Assembly (NCBI GenBank): GCA_907165065.1
Contig: OU015524.1
Coordinates: forward strand, 28,008,295-28,072,294
Direction of reading: 5' to 3'
Source: Caprimulgus europaeus
Lineage: Eukaryota > Chordata > Aves > Caprimulgiformes > Caprimulgidae
Length of the DNA stretch: 64,000 nt
The notes below the pieces were generated by a model. That model was not told where the DNA came from and ran no database searches. It saw only the letters and a program-made list of their open reading frames with translations. Within the stretch, counting starts at the first letter, position 1; each line of letters opens with the position of its first letter. Position numbers and translations under genes: made by a program. This document shows positions 12,032 through 24,500 of the stretch, piece by piece.

Positions 12032-13268
12032 TAAACCTCCAGAATGCCAGGGAACAATGCACTTTCCATATCAGAGACTAGTTTGTTTAATAACCACAAA
12101 TTATTTCAGGTAATTTGGCACCAAATTAATTGCACGCACAAGAATGTCCTCAACAACAACAACAAAAAGAAGTTACAAAAGAACTACCCCTACTACCAGA
12201 CCCACTGAGCTGAGCTGAAGGCAGTTTCCATTTATTAAATTATGATTAGCCTTGCTAATACCTTGTCTATCAAATCCCCATACCATGTTGCAGACACACC
12301 AAAGGGAAACAGATATGTGATGTTTAGAAAAGGAAGCTGATGGAAAGTGATACTTTTCCCATGCATTAGAATGACAATAAAATCCTTCAGATTAAGGTGC
12401 ACACTAAAACACTCATTAAAAATGTAGATTATGAACAGCTGAAATCAAAATCCAGCCAAGGCATTGTCAGTTAATGTCTTTCATTAAAACAAAGAGCATG
12501 AGGACATAACCAATATTCCCTAACTTTGAGGAGCAATTAATTTGGATTTGTAGTTAGATTTTGTTTTGTTCTTTTTCATTTCACATATTTCCAAATCATT
12601 ATGTGATTGAAAGGCTCCAGTGGTTGCATTAAGCTACCACCTCTGTAGTATCGGCATCTATACAGAGGGTGATATATGCCCTGTCAGTAGATTACAAAGC
12701 TCTTCGCTGAATAGCAGAAGAATGTGGGAATGGGAAATCCCCCTGGTTTTGCCTCTGGGAAGAATATGTCTTGGTAATTTCAAATAGTGAAACCAAATAC
12801 AGACATTTGGGAGATTTCTTTTAAAAGCTGATACTGGAGAGCTGATGTGAAATTCCATTGAGTTCGTGTTTTGGGTTCTCTCTAGCATGATGGAGAAACT
12901 TCCTTCTGGCCTTCCTGCAGCTGACTAAAGTTAGTGCCATAGAAAGAACAGAGTTCTTTATTAAAAAAAAAAAGTTCATTGCTTACCATCCATGTTTCCA
13001 CCTTTGTTCTGAATAGTTGTGTTTTGACTCTGATTGTTAAATGCTCCAAAAAGCAATCTCAATATATATTTCCTTTATCTTTAAGTGTGCTATAGGCAAT
13101 TTCATCTGATTTTTTTTGTTAAACCCTATTCTTTATCATTGTATCTTTTCAGTCAGGCCTATCAGTGACTAGCTACATAAATACTGCTACAATTAAACAG
13201 AAATTATTGACTGGCTAATTGAGAATTTTGTACTTTGGACCACTTGGAACAGTTTCAGCCTAAATTTC
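12032..13268. other. Non-coding stretch with a short (CAA)n run
   Basis: A short (CAA)n repeat of about five units lies at 12151-12166. Otherwise the sequence is AT-rich and unremarkable. The minus-strand frame at 12658-12888 has no recognisable similarity. Confidence 0.55.
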
Positions 13269-13292
13269 TTTTTTTTTTTTTTTTTTTTTTTT
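13269..13292. repeat. T24 homopolymer
   Basis: This is an uninterrupted run of 24 T on the plus strand. It might be the minus-strand poly-A tail of a retroposed sequence located at higher coordinates, but the downstream sequence is not recognisable as any repeat body or processed transcript. Confidence 0.95.
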
Positions 13293-14243
13293 CCTCAAAG
13301 AATTTCTTTATATGGTGACTGAAACTGTTTCATGATTAGTGGGAAGGAGAGAGGAGAAAAAATAAGTTCTGAATGTTAATAATAATTGGATTACATCTGT
13401 GAGATGAAACATTACCCTATGGTTTACCTAACTTCATTGGACTTTGAAGTCCACTAGATTGTTATAAAGTTTGCAAAACATTTGATCTGTTAGGAATACA
13501 TGGTAAATTCCCCATCTTAAAGTTATACTCATACAATGAAGGGTTGTAGTACTTGAGACTTGAAGTGAAAGGGGCTGGATGTGATTACAAATTGAACTGT
13601 AATGTAATCTGGGCTTTTCCAGTCAAGTTTTCCAGTGAAAGTTGAGGTCAGCTAACGATTTCTTTCCTGTACACTGCCCTAAGGATCCGTTCTGTTTCTG
13701 CAGGGCACCTTGGCAAGAGACTTGAAGATATTTAAAACCCCTAATTAATGCCAGGTATTTAACTTCACTTTTATTTTTAAAACATGAAAAAAAAAAATTA
13801 CTTATCCAAAGAAAAAACAAATATTTTCCATTTGCCATTCATTACAGATGTCAGACAGCCATAAATATAGAAATGGTCAGCTGCAGGTGTAGCCTAGTTC
13901 TGTTGTGTAATGCAAACTCTGTTTCTATAACATTACTAAAAATGGTCTGTCTGGCTAATAAATAGCACTACCATTACATAGTAAAAGGTGAAAATTGATG
14001 TGAATGCTGCTGGTGAGTTAGCTATATTAACAAGCCAATCATGTAGTATTAGCAGTTATAATGGGGAACAACATAAACTTTTAAGAGCTTCTGCAAAAGT
14101 TTTCAGTCCTTTCAATGTGGGGAATTTAAAATCACTGCTGTCCAGTAATTTTATTTATTTAATTTAGGAGGAAAAACATGAAGTAATTTTTTTTAAAAAG
14201 TCACTGACATCTGCTCTGAAAAAAAAATTAAAAATAAAAAATT
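13293..14243. other. Non-coding stretch, nothing recognised
   Basis: The sequence is AT-rich with several short A or T runs, notably around 14190-14240. No frame, repeat family or RNA gene is supported. Confidence 0.55.
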
Positions 14244-14270
14244 GTGACATATCCAACCTGCATATGTCAC
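14244..14270. repeat. Perfect inverted repeat (9-bp arms, 9-base spacer)
   Basis: GTGACATAT at 14244-14252 is matched by ATATGTCAC at 14262-14270. It sits directly upstream of the GATA cluster at 14335-14384. The dyad could be a protein-binding palindrome with half sites about 18 bases apart, or chance. Confidence 0.6.
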
Positions 14271-14334
14271 TATTATCTCAGATGCTCTGCTGGTAAAGGT
14301 CTGTTGCCTCCAACAAAGGTTCTGGCCCATGAAC

Positions 14335-14384
14335 GATAATCTTTGATAGCTAACTGATAGAGAACTGATAACCTCTTACTGATA
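14335..14384 (+). promoter_or_regulatory. Cluster of five same-strand GATA motifs
   Basis: GATA occurs at 14335, 14345, 14356, 14367 and 14381, all on the plus strand, with start-to-start spacings of 10, 11, 11 and 14. Three of the five read CTGATA. Spacing near one helical turn would place bound factors on the same face of the DNA. GATA-family zinc finger proteins bind WGATAR; the copies at 14345, 14356, 14367 and 14381 fit that form (TGATAG or TGATAA), and the one at 14335 (CGATAA) does not have the preferred first base. Function is inferred; a decayed short tandem duplication could give the same pattern. Confidence 0.3.
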
Positions 14385-14489
14385 GCAAAACCTTTTCCAC
14401 ACACAGAGCAAGAAGAGTGTGCAATCTAAAAAGGTAATGAGTAAAGAGAGACAATAAACAAACAAAAGACTAGTTGATCTCTTCTACCT

Positions 14490-14815
14490 AGACACAGACC
14501 TATGTCTGACCAACAGCCCATCTGGCCCCATGTCCTCTTGCTGATGTTGCATGGCACTTTGATTTAAGACCAGTTCATATAACCTGTGTTTCCTCACCAG
14601 AGTTTCCTCCCAGATTGAGTCAGCAGTAGAGGGAGTTTCTAAAATTGATTTATCTTGACCATTACAAGTGATAACCAGTAACAAACAGATCTATCATTTC
14701 CAAATTGCCTAATTCTTCTCTGAATCCACTTTGGTCTCTACAGCATCCAGGGTAAGTGAGTGCCAGACTTTAATTTTGTGCTATGCAAAATGAAGCATGC
14801 TGAGAGTCACAACCT
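14490..14815 (-). mobile_element. Worn CR1-like LINE 3' region
   Basis: The plus strand reads as the reverse complement of a reptile/bird CR1-type LINE 3' region. Phrases around 'gtctgaccaacagcccatctggcccc' (14514-14529) and then 'cctaattcttctctgaatcc' (14708-14727) fit. So do 'acagcatccagggtaagtgagt' (14741-14762) and 'actttaattttgtgctat' (14767-14784). The orientation and decay match the element at 5030-6170. The minus-strand frame at 14484-14684 lies inside it and is not a gene. The family assignment rests on remembered general resemblance rather than an alignment. Confidence 0.5.
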
Positions 14816-17029
14816 TTGCTGGGGTGGTTCTTGGGTCCTGTTTGTATGTTCTCAAAAAATTACTGTTGTGTGTAGTCCTAGAACAGCTTCCTCTCTATCC
14901 TGCACATCTGGGGAGAAACCACATGCAGTCTGGCCCAAGATAATAAGTAGGATGATGGGAATCTGCCTGATTAGTAACATATTTGTCGGTTGTTTATAGT
15001 TGCGTCAAATGTACTAATTCCCCCTCTCTGTCTTTCTCCCATTCTTTTAATTTTATTCTTGGCTGCAGAAAAATCACTATAGAAAAAGGTACCCTGAAAG
15101 ACACTTTTATGCTTGGCAGTGCTTTATTATGCTGTGCCTCAACACCATATTTGATCCGAACTTATTTCTAGGAGATAAGTAGATTAAAAGAAAATTAATT
15201 GGAAATATTTCTATTTCATGTATTGTTTGGTAACACACATCAGAGGGTAAAAAATAAAAGAGAAATGTCTATCAACTAGAAAAGCAAGTCTTCTCTCAAA
15301 TCTAGTCCTATGAGTTCCTGTGGAAAAGTTCATTATGATACGATATTCCTAACCTGCCTAGACAATAGAGCACGGAAGAACTGATAGTAATTTTGTTCCA
15401 TTCTATATTTCAGAAAAAATATCAATGAAAATTTTCTGTTTTCCAAAGTCAAATACCTATGAATTTGTGCCTGTAACTGCATTTTTAATTGCAGTCTATT
15501 GAGTACTGCAATTAGATGCATGTTGTGGTGAAAAAGGGAAGGAAGAGGGAATTTAATTATTACATATTTATAAACTAATATTCGATTCTGATCTCAGTCA
15601 AGTTAATTTCAAAGCTAGGAGTTCAGCGGGAGCTGAATAAACCCTGAAGAAGTTTTGTTATCACTTGCCCTTCTGACCAACAAGTGAACAGGCAAGTTGA
15701 AAAATTTCTTGTTTCCAACACATTGGTTTGGTTGGGAGCAATGCTACCCAAGACCTACCAACGGTTTCCAAGTGTGCAGCTAAAAGACAGGGATACAGGT
15801 CAGCAACGGGGACCCAGCAGATTAGTCCGCCTTCTCCCTCTCTGTGCACGTTTGTGTGGGGTTTGGTTCTTATAGGCTTTAAACAAGTGGAGGAGGAGGT
15901 AGCGTAATTTTTCATGCCAAGCACAAACAGTGCAGCACTCGCTAAGGAAGGCAGTGTAATGCAGAGCAGAATTTGCTGTCTGTGGGTTTAACAGTTGGTT
16001 TGGGAAATGGCTGTGATTTTACAAGCCAGTACTACTAAACCAGACAAAACTGCCCGTGGTGGTCTCTGCTTTGAGTAGCATTTTAAAGCTATTGAATTTC
16101 CATGGTTACTTTTATCACACTCTCTCATGAAACAGGGGTGAAATGTTACAAGGAGGTATCACTCTAGAAAGAAAGGACAGGTACCAAGGAGACGGGCTTA
16201 GAAGTGCCCTAGAGGGGAAAGTTCCTGTAGGAACTGCAGCTTCTTGCATTATCTTCTCTGATCCCTGAGTTTAACTAGCAGTATTTCAAGAAATCAGATT
16301 GAGGGAAAAGGCTAATCACTTTTGCAGTGCTAAGGGTACCATAAGTTAGAACATTTCATGATTACCCATCCCTACTCAAAACACAAGTATGTGTGAAATA
16401 TTATTGAAGAGAATGACACAGAGCCAAAATGGCTTGGCATTGTGAAAGAAGGAAAAAGAAAGCATATCAAAGATGCATTAGTGATTCTATGTCTCTTCTT
16501 GTATTCTGAAGTTTTTAGTAGTCACAGAAACAATTTACTGTTCCATTTAGGAAGGAAAATAGCTATAAATCATAGCTAAGTTAGTTTGTAGTTCCTACAA
16601 AGTGTACTTTAGAGTTATCACTGTCCTAAACAAACTTCCACCCTAGATAACCATATTCCACAAATGGTGCTTCCAAATTCAGTCTTCAGTTATTATTGAA
16701 ATGATGGGAAACACCCCAGAGAAAACACCATTGTTATATCTGTATGAATTATAAGGTGTTTTTAGGATCCTTTAAGAAATAGCTGCTGACTGGCTCAAAA
16801 ATGAAAGGTGAAAAAACCCACAAGAATTGTTGTTATGTTAAGACAGATGGCTTTTGCAAAAACCTGTGTTAGACTATATCTACATGAATAGTGAGGTAAC
16901 CTAGTATTTTTCATCAACGTTTCATCTCCACTTTCTTCATCTTTCCACTATTTTTGACCAGAAAAAGAGTAAGATTTTAACCTAGTCTGACACAGAAAAA
17001 AGTGAGAAGTTGAGAGTGAAATACTATTT
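14816..17029. other. Non-coding stretch, nothing recognised
   Basis: No gene or named repeat is visible. The overlapping opposite-strand frames at 15661-15924 and 15684-15875 lie in a somewhat GC-richer patch and have no recognisable product. Confidence 0.5.
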
Positions 17030-17375
17030 TCTAAAACACATTAGTGAAAACAGAAAGGGAAAAGTCAAAAGTGGGAAAGGGATAGGACCATTTAAAGAGT
17101 CAGAGAGCAAAAAAAAGGAGTGAGAGAGAGGGAAAATGAAAGGAGAGAGTATGGTGAAAGAGCTGATGGGTAGGTAAGGTGAAGTAGCAGTAAAGAGAAG
17201 ATTATGAAGAAGGGTCAAAAAGGTAGTAACAAAGAGAAAGGTGAGAGAATAATCATAGGCAGAAGTTAAAGAAAATATAATATATAGGATATAAAACCAA
17301 ATAAAAACAGGAGATGGAAGGAGATCTAGAGACAGTAAGCAGGAAAATATGGGAAAGAAACAAGAGATAGTGGTA
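17030..17375. repeat. Purine-rich (GA-rich) low-complexity block
   Basis: By eye well over two thirds of plus-strand bases are A or G across about 345 bases, with repeated GAGAG, AAAG and GGGAAAG strings (for example 17116-17150). The serine/leucine/phenylalanine-rich minus-strand frame at 17024-17218 is a consequence of this bias and not a gene. No fixed repeat unit is visible, so it is a degenerate purine tract rather than a microsatellite. Confidence 0.75.
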
Positions 17376-18384
17376 TTTAATTACATGTTGCTACCTTACA
17401 TCAGAGGGAAGTGAAGACAGGGCAGTCCTGCCAGTTAGGGCTACAGGATGGAAATAGAAGGACATTGTATTTTTTTCCCCATTTTTAAAACATTGTTCAA
17501 GGTTTTTTAACCAAGGCTGAGTATAATGAGGGCCAAGAGAAAATATTTAAAACATGTAATGTGTGACTGAAAGTGAAATGCAGATACTAGTGGCAGCTCC
17601 TACTGAGGAGGTGCCCATCAAGCACAGCAGACCCAGTATGGGCACTGACACCCCTAAATCATTCTGCCATTCTAACCTTCACTTCCAGCACTTCTAGTGT
17701 TTACCCTTATTATGGTATATTTCACAGAAAAAATGGCCAGCTGGGGTTGTAAGGTGTTGTGCTGCTTTGTATGGCTGTTGGAAGTTATAAACAATCCTAA
17801 TACTTGGTATTCTGGATTTGTAGGGGAGAGCCATCTCTGTAGTGACAAGGTGAGTCAGTCTGAAGTAGACAGCAAGCTATCAGATGCAGGCACCAGCCAT
17901 AAAACAGATCTTCCCCCCCCTCTATTTTTAAGCTCATATTTCCATGTAAGAAGTCCAGCATTGGTGTGGTCACCACTTCAAAGTATTTTCTGTAGGCAGT
18001 TTTAATGAGTAACATTTTAAAATGTGAAATGCAAGCTCTTCAGTGAATGTGAGCTAGTGAAACAAATTTCATGGTGAAATGAAGTACATTACAATTAGGC
18101 TCTTGTCCAGAGGTGGTGAGGACAGACGGTGAGATCTGCCAGTGGTTTTCCTGGCATAGGTGGGGCAGAGTCCTCAGCAGAGCCACAGGGGTCACAGGTG
18201 CAGCCTAAGGAAGGGCCAAGTCATAGACCCGTTTTGCTGAGCGTTAGTTACCTTTGACTTCCAAGTGGTAGTGGCAGGGGGAAGGGCTGTTTTTATAGAT
18301 CTAAATTAAATTATAAGTCTAAATTAATTAACTCAGCTTTTATAATCCATCAAGTTTGAAAACATCTTGCCAATTCTGTCTCTC
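17376..18384. other. Non-coding stretch, nothing recognised
   Basis: A GC-richer patch occupies about 18110-18290 without an identifiable exon or repeat. A near-duplicated TCTAAATTAA string occurs at 18300 and 18319. Nothing else is recognised. Confidence 0.5.
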
Positions 18385-18405
18385 TTTTTTTTTTTTTTTT
18401 TTTTT
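18385..18405. repeat. T21 homopolymer
   Basis: This is an uninterrupted T21. The plus-strand frame at 18356-18688 runs through it as poly-phenylalanine and is an artefact. No retroposon body is recognisable on either side. Confidence 0.95.
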
Positions 18406-20205
18406 CTTTGGGAAGGTTCAGAAGGCTTCAAATAGCTTGTTCCTCAGTCCTTTTCATATTTCACTGGCATCCTTACAGACACCGGCTCATGTACATAGCA
18501 AACCCCAAATGGGTTTTAAAACTAACCTAGAAAAGAAAAAACCAAAAGCATTATGGATCGGGCAACTGCCTGACCCTAGATTCTGTATTAACTTAATGTG
18601 TTTCACATTTCTTGTTGCTCTTTTCTGTTTGTTTGATTTGGTAGGGGGAGTTTGCCTTTGTCTCATCTTTTCCTATTCTTTTTTCTAACTTTTCCAAACT
18701 ACCAAGCAAAAAGTTGGATCATCAGTTTTGTTTTATTCTATTTTATAGACCACTGATAGAAGGTACAAAAATTAAATTAATAATTTGGCTTCTCATTTTA
18801 ATGCTAAAAGAGAAAACAACCAGAATCAATGTGGACAATGATGTGATTTTTCCAGCAGCATCATAATTGCAGGGAGAGTATTAGACTGCTGCTTGATTAA
18901 ATATCTCAAATTTACTGTCATTCATTATTTTCTGAGAAAATCTTGACAACAAATGGATTCTGTCTTTACTATTCTCTCAACATTTCTAGCAATAGTCTCT
19001 TTACTACTTTTACATCTAGAAAAAAGGAACAAGAAGTTAAAGTTAAGGCTATTACATTAACCTAGAACAGTAGAAAGATGAGGCTTGCAGATTTGTCTAC
19101 TCACTTGAATAAAAAATGGAAGTGAGATTTACGTGGCAACTATGTACAAACCACTTAAAATATATCTATGTGCTCGTTGTCACAGAGGATTGAATGTATT
19201 CAGAAGAAAAATGTAGTTTTTCACAGAAAGGCTGACATTGCAGTATCAAACCACTGTCATCTTTCCCTACCTGTTCATATCTACAGACACATGCGTGGAC
19301 ATACCTTGCTGCTCACACACATTATTAGAACCCCTGGCTACAGAGCAGCCAGTTTGTCTAAAAATGATTTCTTAAATATAATTCGGGAACTAGGTACCTC
19401 ATTTTTTGCATTCCCCATTTAACTCCAAGGTGAAAGATTACTGAGCATACAAGCCTCTGAAAAGAAGTCAGCATATTTACCTCATTAAATCTATTTCACT
19501 AATGAAAATAACACCAAGATCGCATTTGGGCACAAGATTTAGAAGTAGGAAGTTTTCTTCAACTTGGTTTCACTTGGCTGAACTAAAAGTAGTCATGCAG
19601 ATTCCCCTAACTTTGAACTCCATATGGAGCTGTAAAAATCATGCTCTGCTTTAGAAGATCCTTACTCTCAGCCACAAAGGTTTTTTTTTGGTGTGTGCTG
19701 GCATTACAAACCAGCAAGCACTGAGCTCTGCAGGGCTGATCCAGAAAAGCATTCATATAGATGTTTAATTTCAAGTCTTGTTGAGGGCCAGTTCCTGAAA
19801 ACATAAAGCTAATCACACATTCAACTACTTTTTTGGAACAAGACCAGGGCATGAGGTCTCAGAGATGGACGTGGCTGTGCTGTGCTGACAAACATCCACA
19901 CCTGGCAATGAGGCCGGCTTTGCTTACAGGCTCCATGCTCTGCTCAGCTATTTTAGGGCAGTTTAGGGACCAGTACTGGGGAGGATTATTATGTGAAAAA
20001 AGGTCAGAAGTTTACCTGCTTGCTCAAACCAGCAAAATCTGTTTTTAATTCATGAAAACACCAAAACACCCTTCTTGGGGAAAAGGTATGTTGTATTTTT
20101 CCTGACCACCGTTTTCCCTGGTGACAAGTTTCTAATTCAAAATTATATCCATGGCTTTGTTTATGGGACTTTACAGAAGGATTTGTTTGAGCTAGTGAGG
20201 GGAGG
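18406..20205. other. Non-coding stretch, nothing recognised
   Basis: The sequence is unique-looking and AT-rich, with chance frames under 110 codons. I see no splice-bounded exon or mobile element. Confidence 0.5.
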
Positions 20206-20770
20206 GAGTACTCCCATATGCAGAAACACAGAACCCATTAAAGCACATGAGGCTCTGGTGGTTCCCCTCCCCAGCTGCTACTAAGTTTATTTGCAGGCTG
20301 CAGCCTGGAAAAGGGGCTATGGCCCATCTGTACCCCGTATGTGGGAATTAATTTCCCATGTAGCCGCAGGAGTGTGGGTCCAGCAGACCCTCCCCTAATC
20401 TCCTCTCAGATCCCCCTCCACACTGACCTAATTGGAGCCAGAGCAGATGCCACGGAGTGCTGCTGTGTCACGGGACATGGGGGTTGGGGTCTCAGCTGCA
20501 ATGCCGATTCTCCAAGGTCTCCTGCAGTTCCCTCTTTTCCTGGCATAACTGTGGGGTTAAAGAGCATAGCAAACCTTGTGTGGGCCCTCCACGTGGGGCA
20601 AGCTTCACCCCTGGAGCAACCCAAGCCTCACACTGGATGGTGAGGCAGGGGCAGGATATCAAAGAGAGCAATGCTGTGTTGCTCCACCACATCTTCTGGG
20701 TCTGAGCCTTTTCCCACTTCAGCTGCAAAGCTCATGCTGGCTGCACTGTGGGCATTGGGGGGATGTCATG
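20206..20770. other. GC-rich, ORF-dense patch of unknown identity
   Basis: This patch is clearly GC-richer than its surroundings and carries mutually overlapping frames of 72-100 codons in at least three plus-strand and two minus-strand positions. That pattern points to a lower stop-codon frequency rather than selection on one frame. It is not a CpG island, because CpG remains sparse. It could be an untranslated or non-coding exon, a decayed repeat body or a GC-biased segment. No family was recognised. Confidence 0.4.
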
Positions 20771-21568
20771 AGTAAGCGTATCAGGAGGAAAAATCAAAGA
20801 GTAATATTGGAACAGAGTCAGAGAAAGGAAATGGTATTGCTTAAATTAGACTTCAATCCTATATTGTCTTTTGACTAGGAAGAAAAAGTTTCTTTCTAAA
20901 TTTTGGGCCTGCATGGGAGATGTTGGGAAGGGCTGTCTTAGAGTGGTGAGGGCAAAGGCATTTTCTATTTAAAATCTTTGTCAAAGGGAAAAGGACAAGT
21001 GTAGGAGGGTAGAAAAAATGAGAAATTAAAATTAGCAAACTTAACTGTAAGCAAAAGCATTTGTGAAGGGGTTAGTCCAGAGAAAACAGGCACTAAGCTT
21101 TTGGGGCTCTTTACTGTTACACGGATTTCAGAATAAGCATTAAAAAAGGCAGTAATTCTGTGGCTTAAGTGAATAATTAAACTAATGAAGGGCAACACTG
21201 TAAAACAAATGACTGTATAGTACACCCAGGGCAAATGTCAGCAAGCAGCCTAACTCTACCTTCAAAAGTTTTTAGACATTTTAGCAGTTTTATAAATACC
21301 CACTTTCATGTGTGACTGTCTGTGGCTTAGCTGAATATCTGGCCCCCAAGGCCATCTCTGCTCAAAGGGCAAAGTCACATTTAAAGTAAGCGGTGACCTC
21401 CAGATCAAAAATAACAGTCACATGCTTAAGAAGAGGAGAGGCTGATGGTCACACTTTATGGCTTTAAGCCTCAGGTTTCTTTTGGTGACATTAACTTCCT
21501 TGAGTTAACTTTATTAAAAAATAATTAAAAAAAAACTATTTATCAATAAAAAATTTATTTTTGTCCAA
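20771..21568. other. Non-coding stretch, nothing recognised
   Basis: The minus-strand frame at 20965-21234 (89 codons) has no recognised similarity. An AT-rich approach leads into the T18 tract at 21569. Confidence 0.5.
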
Positions 21569-21586
21569 TTTTTTTTTTTTTTTTTT
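21569..21586. repeat. T18 homopolymer
   Basis: An uninterrupted T18 follows an AT-rich segment (21510-21568). No attached retroposon is recognised. Confidence 0.95.
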
Positions 21587-24500
21587 GTAAAATTTATGGT
21601 AAATTTGGCAAAAGTCCTTTGCTTTTCTTAAGTAAGGTCCAATTCATGGCTGTGGGAACTGCTGCCATGGCCCCACTTTCCACATGTTCCCCACAGCATT
21701 TTCCAGGGAGGGGTAAGGCCCCTTCCACTGCTGTCTCAGTGTTTTGATATTCTGAAGAGAGCTCCACCAACATCCATCTAAAACTCCCAAATCTCGACGA
21801 TGGATGTGGTAACTGCTGGGGATGTTGGCTGCTGCTTTAGGTGGCTAGAGAAAGGGTAGTGACTTAGCAGAGGGGAGTGGGGCTTTCTGATGTGCCAGTG
21901 GTGCTTCTGGGGGATGCTCTCACTCCTCCTCTCCTTCTTACAGCTTGGTAGCTTCTTTTACCACCCTTAGCTCTTCAGTCCTGCCTCGCTGGTTTTCCTC
22001 GCCACCTTAGGGGAAAAAAAACTGAATAATTATCAAGAACTTAGACATCATTACATGACTTTTATTTCTCAAGAAGAGATGAAAGGAAATGGTTTACCTC
22101 AGAGTCTGAGAGTTTTGCGTGTAAATAACCATTCGTAATACCTGTCCCTTTGCTGTAACAAACCAAGGTTTCGTCCTCTAGTCTTCAGAGGAAAAGCCCT
22201 TATTCACTGTGGCATTAGCCACTACCTTATTTATAGCTATTAGTATTGAATCAAACTTTGTTTCTGAGGCTAAGAGAGAGGAAAGATGGTTTTAGTATTG
22301 GCTCTAATTATTAAGCCACTGACATAAACTGTATTTGCTCAAGGGTCACAAGAGAAGTGGTTGAGTACGCCTAAAGGTTTTAATTGTAATTTGATTCACA
22401 TTCATATTCAAGAATTCAGATTATTGTCTTATCAGAACAGGTAAAACCTTACAATATTAAATTGAAAATATTATCAGAAAAAGGTATTTTGTTGTTTTTA
22501 CAAAAATTTTTGGTCAGGGCAAAAATTCCAGGGAAGCTGACTTCCTCTTGTATTATACTGCTTCTATGTTAAATTTAGGAACTAAAATAAAAAGAAAAAA
22601 CTTAAGCCTTTTGACTTTTAATTCAGAATGGTCCAAACTAAGTATTTTGGCTTTGTATTCACTATAGAAAAAAGTGCTACTGACATCTAGCATTAACCTC
22701 AAACAGCTAACTTGTGTGACAGCTACAAATTTGTGTTTCTAGGATTCCACCTCAAGTAAATACTTGTTAAGCGCATGCATTTTTTGTAGTGATGATGGAG
22801 TCAGAATGACTGCTTTGCCTCTGCTCTGTGTACCTTGGAGCTGGATTTTTCTATGAAGTCTGTGGAAGCTTGTTACCATGTTAAATGCCCAGCTTTCATT
22901 AAATCCATGCCTGAAGGGTAAGCAAATGAATCCTGAATTTCACATTTGAAGATATGTGTGCTTTTCATGGATTTATGCCAACAAAATTCCAGATTTGGAG
23001 AGACATTGTGATAACCTTAACCACAATGTGGCTAGACTAAACCTCAAAGATCTTGTTCCTAGGGGTATGCCTCTTTGAAGTGGCACCACTGACAGTTTTT
23101 GCTACTGCAGGTATTTATGAGGTACAAAATGATAAAGTAAATACGCATAAAATGTGATTTTAACAGCATATAAGCATCACTAAACTGGATTATATTCTTG
23201 CATTCAGATGATTTGTTTGATCAATTTGAGTTTTGTTTTCTCTTAACTCTTTTCTGTTTTTCTTTTCTCTTTTTCTTTTTCTCTATGAACCTGGCCTGAA
23301 GAAACATAGAAGCAGTGTTTGCTAACTACAATAGAAAATCTTTAAAAGCTCAGATGTGTATATTTACTATGAATTGAACTTGCAGCTCTTAATTAATGTT
23401 GTGTGTTTAGCCTGTTTACTCACCAGAGTAGGTGGAGGAATATCTGTGTATTTTCCACATTGCTTCCAGTATGGTGCTTTGTTTGTTGGTGATTTATTAA
23501 TGATACTTGTGATTTATTACTGTCACTTTATTAGATTACGTGCAAATCGGTGACAAAGTACTATGTGGATCATGCCTTGTTAGTCATAAAAGCATTCAAG
23601 AAGCCATGAAAATCCGTTACGCTTGAACCTATTGAACGAAAGAGCATAATGCTGTCTATTGATCAGTAGCCTTTAGATATGTAATGAATAGGAGTACTTT
23701 GGACACTGTCAGGTAGTGTTTTCCTTTGGATCTGATAAATTGAACTCTTTTGTATTAGTGGTTCAAGATTTGACATAAAACACTCTTCTATTGATATTTC
23801 AGCTCTAGTACTGTGGTGAATTTACAGGGCCAAGGCAGATAAATGTTGTTAGAAAACCTGATATTCTCTTTTCATATATGGCAGAAGATTGAGGGTGTGC
23901 AAACAGTTTGTGGAATATATTCACAGCCTGTGTATGTGTGCATGATATACACAATCTCTCTCATATATGAATAACATATACAGCTTTGGACTGTAGCTAT
24001 CTAATTTCTTTATTAACACAGAGGTTATTCTGAAGGTCTTATTAGACAGGCAAATGGTTTCTAAGATTAAGCCCTCATTTATTGTTGGCTTGAAGGGTAC
24101 TTTGTTTCTATTTACAACATCAGGACTTGATTTCTTTCTTCCTGTTTTGTGTGTACGGCCATTTACACAAAAACAGAACTTGGTTTTAGGTTAAAAGCTA
24201 CTACTTTCCGTTAGATAAAGTTGAAGGCAGAGCCTGTGGTGCAGCAGACCCCAAGTCTTATATTTGTGTCATTCTTTGAAAGATATCCCTGTTAATCCTA
24301 ATAGTCAAATACTTTGGAGGAACATGTGTTCACTGGGACATTCCTCCAGGTCGGAGTCCTCCTCTGCTCCCTCTCCACTGTAAGAACAATATTCAGAAGA
24401 ATGAACTCAGTAGCCTACTTTATTAACAGGATTGCGGACAGTAAACTTCCAGCAGCTTCTTTTACTGGATGTTAGTTTTCTAGTGCTCCTTTTAGTGTTT

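Noticed and set aside
13269..13292. T24 as the tail of a processed pseudogene
   Set aside because: No transcript-like or repeat-like body is recognisable at higher coordinates and no flanking duplication is evident.
23231..23301. Long pyrimidine tract as a splice acceptor
   Set aside because: No AG followed by a plausible exon with a donor is found nearby; it is better described as low-complexity sequence.
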